A stretch of DNA of 42,411 nt from M55B167 sp046482825 (GTDB lineage: Bacteria; Verrucomicrobiota; Kiritimatiellia; RFP12; UBA1067), in the NCBI GenBank assembly GCA_046482825.1, contig JAWOEI010000035.1, positions 1-42,411 on the forward strand, read 5' to 3'. The translations under genes and the position numbers were made by a program. Positions 40,701 to 42,411 of the stretch are shown one piece after another (the first letter of the stretch is position 1; each line of letters starts with the position of its first letter). The notes under the pieces were generated by a model that ran no database searches, was not told the DNA's origin, and saw only the letters and a list, made by a program, of their open reading frames with translations.

Positions 40701-42172
40701 TTTATCCCTGGATTGCCGAAACACGTATGTCAACGCCCTATGTGCCTCTGATTTCACCGCCTCCTCATCATGATATCTACTCAATTGAGGATCTGGCTCA
40801 GCTTATACATGACCTCAAGAACGCCAACCCCGATGCACGTGTCAGCGTTAAACTTGTGTCTGAAGCCGGTGTTGGTACAGTGGCCGCAGGTGTGGCGAAA
40901 GCCAAGGCGGATCTGATTTTGATAAGCGGGTATGACGGTGGTACAGGAGCAGCTCCGGTGACTTCGGTCAGGCATGCCGGACTTCCCTGGGAACTCGGAC
41001 TGGCTGAAACGCAGCAGACTCTTATGAGGAATAAACTGCGCAGCCGCGTACGCCTTGAGTGCGACGGCAAGCTGATGAGCGGGCGTGATGTCGCGATCGC
41101 CTGTCTGCTGGGAGCCGAAGAGTTCGGGTTTGCCACCGCTCCTCTAGTGGCTCTGGGATGTGTCATGATGCGTGTATGCCATTTGAACACCTGTCCGCAG
41201 GGAATTGCCACCCAGGATCCGCGCTTGACACGGAAATTTGCTGGCAGGCCTGAGTATGTAGTGAATTTCATGAAGTTTATCGCTGAGGATCTCCGTGAAT
41301 TGATGGCTGAAACTGGGTTTCGGTCTATTGATGAAATGGTCGGACGTGTTGATATGATTGAGGTTTCCGATGCGCTCTCTCACCATAAAACCGGAGGACT
41401 GGATTTCTCAGCCATTCTTGAACAGGTGGATGAAACTTTGGATGACCGCCGCTGCACCGGATCACAGGATCACGGCATCAGCAATACCCTTGACCGCACT
41501 CTCATAAAAGAGGCTGTACCAGCTCTTGAACGCGGTGAAAAGGTGGAGCTTGATATAAGTATCCGCAATACCCAGCGTACTGTGGGAACAATGCTCAGCC
41601 ACAGGATATCCAGCCGTTTCGGTGCTGAAGGGCTGCCGGATGATACCATCAGTATTGTCTGCCACGGAACCTGCGGTCAGAGTTTCGCGGCATTCGGAGC
41701 CAGAGGGCTGACTATGGAAGTGTTCGGCGATGCCAATGACTATTTCGGCAAGGGCCTCTCCGGCGCCAGACTGATTCTCCGCCCGGAACCTGATGCATCA
41801 TATGCCGCGGAAAAAAACATCATTCTGGGTAATGTGGCATTTTACGGAGCAACCGGAGGCGAAGCATATATCCGCGGACGCGCCGGAGAAAGATTCTGCG
41901 TGCGTAACAGCGGTGTCAGGGCTGTTGTCGAAGGTGTCGGTGACCACGGATGCGAATATATGACCGGCGGCCGTGTGGTTGTTATAGGCGAAACCGGGCG
42001 CAACTTTGCCGCCGGTATGAGCGGCGGCATTGCCTACGTTCTGGATGAAAGCGGTGTGTTTGCCGGAAAACGCTGTAATCAAGAGCTGGTTGATCTTGAA
42101 GGCTTTGAGAACCCGGAAGAGGAGGCGGAAATTTCAGCTATGCTCAGAAGGCATTCTGAATATACCTTGTAG
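37760..42172 (+). CDS. gltB: Glutamate synthase large subunit
   Basis: A 1470-residue amidotransferase making glutamate from glutamine and 2-oxoglutarate. The N-terminal class II glutaminase begins at Cys25 (RDSCGVGMV) after a short propeptide. It is followed by the central domain, the FMN-binding synthase domain (SYGSISGVAHETLAIAMNRI, ISGYDGGTGAAP) and a C-terminal GXGXG beta-helix (GATGGEAYIRGRAGERF). The 3Fe-4S cysteines are present as Cx5Cx4C in LGCVMMRVCHLNTCPQG. ATG 37760 has AGGA 6 bases upstream; ATG 37715 is closer to purF but its AAAAGGAG is only 1-2 bases away. No gltD is in the window; it may lie downstream or elsewhere. Confidence 0.96.
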   Translation: MSKNRNRYYPRKKGMYDPALERDSCGVGMVCHLNGEKSHRIVVKALELLANLEHRGATGYDPDTGDGAGIMIQIPHDFFRSVVENIPEPGEYGVGSVFLPQNTDAREFCEEVLGQCLRQQGLELITWRDVPVDPDAIGELGRSTMPFIRQIFAGRGAVPADALNRKLFIARKFAENIILKSNLSDEDKDQFYLSSLSSRLIVYKGLMRSFRVARFYPELNDPLVRSGLAIVHQRYSTNTFPAWPLAQPFRFISHNGEINTVRGNMNWMKARQGLFESELLGNHLQGLFPILTEGASDSAVIDNAIELLYHSGRSLPHAVLMLIPEAWHHHQEMPAANRAFYEYHACIMEPWDGPASIPFTDGKVIGAVLDRNGLRPSRYTLTRDGLVIMGSESGVLEIEPDNIELRGRLQPGRMFLVDTEKGRIIDDEEIKAGLAATQPYRQWLDRNLLCLDELEEPEGESMRIDLSVQKLTALQRLFGYGQEDIKTVLGPMASDAADPVVSMGNDTPLAVLSQRSRLFYDYFHQLFAQVTNPPLDAMREELVTSLSSYIGRQGNLLEENPGHCRVLRVKQPLITENELKKIISTENDVIRSIRLDATFDTRDKTDNVLEKTLEKLCSDAEKAVLNGCTFLILSDRNHNRDKAPLPALLAVSAVHQHLICRQLRTQTALVLDAGDPREVHHFACLLGFGADVICPYLAYATLRNMAGSRFCPDVPEDKVCARYIKAVNKGLLKVMSRMGISALQSYRGARIFEIVGLNTAVIDHYFTGTVSRIEGVGLQKLAEDSLQHHKAVYSDARSGMPGISDGGFYQWRRDGEKHLYNPATIALLQEAVRKGDYQLYKKYAELVSGEQSDLCTLRGLFKLKKAAQPVPVNEVESWESIVRRFKTGAMSYGSISGVAHETLAIAMNRIGGCSNSGEGGENAERFTPDKNGDWRMSKIKQVASGRFGVTSHYLTNARELQIKMAQGAKPGEGGQLPGEKVYPWIAETRMSTPYVPLISPPPHHDIYSIEDLAQLIHDLKNANPDARVSVKLVSEAGVGTVAAGVAKAKADLILISGYDGGTGAAPVTSVRHAGLPWELGLAETQQTLMRNKLRSRVRLECDGKLMSGRDVAIACLLGAEEFGFATAPLVALGCVMMRVCHLNTCPQGIATQDPRLTRKFAGRPEYVVNFMKFIAEDLRELMAETGFRSIDEMVGRVDMIEVSDALSHHKTGGLDFSAILEQVDETLDDRRCTGSQDHGISNTLDRTLIKEAVPALERGEKVELDISIRNTQRTVGTMLSHRISSRFGAEGLPDDTISIVCHGTCGQSFAAFGARGLTMEVFGDANDYFGKGLSGARLILRPEPDASYAAEKNIILGNVAFYGATGGEAYIRGRAGERFCVRNSGVRAVVEGVGDHGCEYMTGGRVVVIGETGRNFAAGMSGGIAYVLDESGVFAGKRCNQELVDLEGFENPEEEAEISAMLRRHSEYTL

Positions 42173-42252
42173 TGGCAAAAGAAAAGGCCAAGCAAAGCGA
42201 TGCCAAAGCAAAGATAAAAGTACTGGAAGAACGGATAAATTCCTTGAAATAA
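42172..42252 (+). CDS. 26-residue Lys-rich small ORF overlapping the gltB stop
   Basis: GTG 42172 overlaps the last base of the gltB TAG (TAGTG), and the frame reads MAKEKAKQSDAKAKIKVLEE then RINSLK before TAA 42250-42252. The product would be a basic amphipathic helix with heptad-like spacing. The overlap suggests translational coupling, but the length is short and no family is recognised. A terminator follows. Confidence 0.35.
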   Translation: MAKEKAKQSDAKAKIKVLEERINSLK

Positions 42253-42300
42253 ATTTCGGGGCAGCGCACTGCTCTGCCGCTTCATCGGATTTTCCGGTGC

Positions 42301-42328
42301 AAATTATCCCGGCGAAAGGGGATAATTT
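42301..42328 (+). terminator. Terminator after gltB and the small ORF
   Basis: A 10-bp perfect stem AAATTATCCC / GGGATAATTT with an 8-base loop at 42301-42328, followed by CTTTTAATTCTT. The remaining bases to the window end show nothing else. Confidence 0.7.
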
Positions 42329-42411
42329 CTTTTAATTCTTGTTAAAAGAGCCGTTAAAAACTGTTATCTCATCTTCAGGATAAAACTTTTCCATATTTTT
42401 GAAACTTATTA

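Overview
The window looks like a chromosomal segment of a Gram-negative bacterium of the PVC group, most likely Kiritimatiellota, Verrucomicrobiota or Lentisphaerota. This is inferred from gene content: an ECF sigma factor followed by an anti-sigma protein with a FecR and a LamG domain, a secreted protein with an autotransporter-type beta-strand repeat, a DUF3450/TtpC-type TonB system, a class I (anaerobe-type) hybrid cluster protein, and many short dispersed palindromic repeats. No RNA gene, CRISPR array, phage gene or transposase was seen.

Layout. 1-3.5 kb: a 24-bp tandem repeat array reads in frame into a secreted GH5-like glycosidase, followed by RecQ. 3.5-6.4 kb: thioredoxin-type arsenate reductase, then a Tat-signal metallophosphoesterase between two ~150-bp direct repeats, then a nickel superoxide dismutase carried on a Sec signal peptide and followed by a strong terminator. 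6.4-11.7 kb: ECF sigma, anti-sigma FecR-LamG, and a 979-residue lipoprotein with an F5/8 type C (discoidin-like) domain and an internal duplication. 11.7-24.9 kb: a probable nutrient-uptake locus made of a secreted parallel beta-helix protein behind a PHO-box-like triple repeat, a helical-repeat lipoprotein, a TonB-dependent receptor, and the energising module DUF3450 - TtpC - ExbB - ExbD - ExbD - TonB - TPR protein. Its spacers are full of palindromic repeats that even supply stop codons and C-terminal residues.

25.2-27.8 kb: two decayed genes (a YbgF-like protein with an in-frame TAA; a cupin with a GTA start and a frameshift), then hcp. 27.9-31.2 kb: two family-4-type uracil-DNA glycosylases and a beta-strand-repeat protein that lacks a signal peptide. 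31.4-42.3 kb: a set of glutamine-dependent enzymes, carB-carA on the minus strand (carB first) diverging from purF-gltB on the plus strand, ending in a 26-codon ORF that overlaps the gltB stop, and a terminator.

How it fits together: the 11.7-24.9 kb block is the most interesting system. The three TT(A/T/C)ACA repeats at 11-bp spacing followed by a -10-like sequence suggest PhoB/PhoP control, so the receptor and its own TonB motor may import a phosphorus-containing compound. That substrate is inferred, not shown. The second notable point is the Ni-SOD whose Ni hook would be exposed by signal peptidase instead of a dedicated SodX protease.
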